A stretch of 64,000 bases of DNA from Rhodocyclaceae bacterium (GTDB lineage Bacteria > Pseudomonadota > Gammaproteobacteria > Burkholderiales > Rhodocyclaceae). Under the pieces are notes generated by a model. It saw nothing but the letters and a program-made list of their open reading frames with translations, was not told the DNA's origin and made no database searches. Positions 63,924 through 64,000 of this stretch are shown piece after piece. The translations under genes were made by a program, and so were the position numbers. How positions within the stretch are numbered: the first letter of the stretch is position 1; each line of letters opens with the position of its first letter. Location: the NCBI GenBank assembly GCA_013791905.1, contig VMSX01000029.1:62001-126000 (forward strand), written 5' to 3'.

Positions 63924-64000
63924 AAGCGGAATTATGTGTCTTCGCTTTGTTAGCCTCAAGGGAGCAATAATAATGCCATGCTATACATTCTATTGAAATA

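Overview
The window looks like a betaproteobacterial chromosome, most likely Rhodocyclales or a close relative. The evidence is the GC-rich coding sequence, a Pseudomonas/Vibrio-style sigma-54/FlrBC flagellar hierarchy, a cNOR-type nitric oxide reductase operon (denitrification), polyhydroxyalkanoate genes, a TAXI-type TRAP transporter and a PEP-CTERM protein. The placement is inferred from gene content, not from a marker gene.

Layout. 1-241: 5' part of flgA (minus). 324-6492: norCBQ, two membrane-protein genes and norD (minus), lying between flgA and flgB. 6688-7023: small zinc-ribbon membrane protein. 7226-18543: flgBCDEFGHIJKL (plus), plus a lipoprotein gene. 19160-30363: fliR to fliF read on the minus strand (fliFGHIJ, then fliKLMNOPQR). 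30525-33251: flrB, flrC, fliE (plus). 33444-41747 (minus): ycgR, fhlB, a second fliK-like gene, an orphan ParD-like gene, fliT, fliS, fliD, vapC/vapB, flaG and fliC. 41.9-44.3 kb: a junction with a PIN/RHH pair, an SDR gene, higBA, dispersed repeats and a duplicated gene fragment. 44330-50958 (plus): solitary hypE, gcdH, a TRAP-TAXI system with a DUF1850 gene, and a hemolysin III gene. 51018-51176: tRNA-Glu and tRNA-Ala. 51239-58038 (minus): GlcD-type oxidoreductase, patatin, rimO, phaR, phaB, phaC. 58160-63886: pgeF, rluD, bamD, rlmB, a mutarotase, a HEAT protein and a PEP-CTERM protein.

How it works together. The flagellar genes encode rod, ring, hook, cap, filament, the C-ring and most of the export apparatus. 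FlhA, FlhB, FliA, FlgM, motor and chemotaxis genes are not in the window. Sigma-54 -24/-12 elements precede flgB, flgK, fliK, fliF and fliE, which fits control by the FlrB/FlrC pair encoded here. A sigma-28-like element precedes fliC. The nor operon reduces NO to N2O during denitrification.

Most notable is a family of dispersed repeats. A ~100-260 bp element recurs at least seven times. It carries a 15-nt nearly invariant loop (GCCGGGCCGCCCCAA) inside a stem whose sequence differs between copies but stays complementary. It also carries a second hairpin and a C-rich/G-rich tract, and in five of seven copies it starts within about 10 nt of a stop codon in the same orientation. A related short repeat (core CCAGCGCCGACTTTT) recurs about ten times, often in frame inside conserved genes. 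Both kinds appear inside pgeF as an in-frame insertion. These elements are the best candidate for something undescribed.
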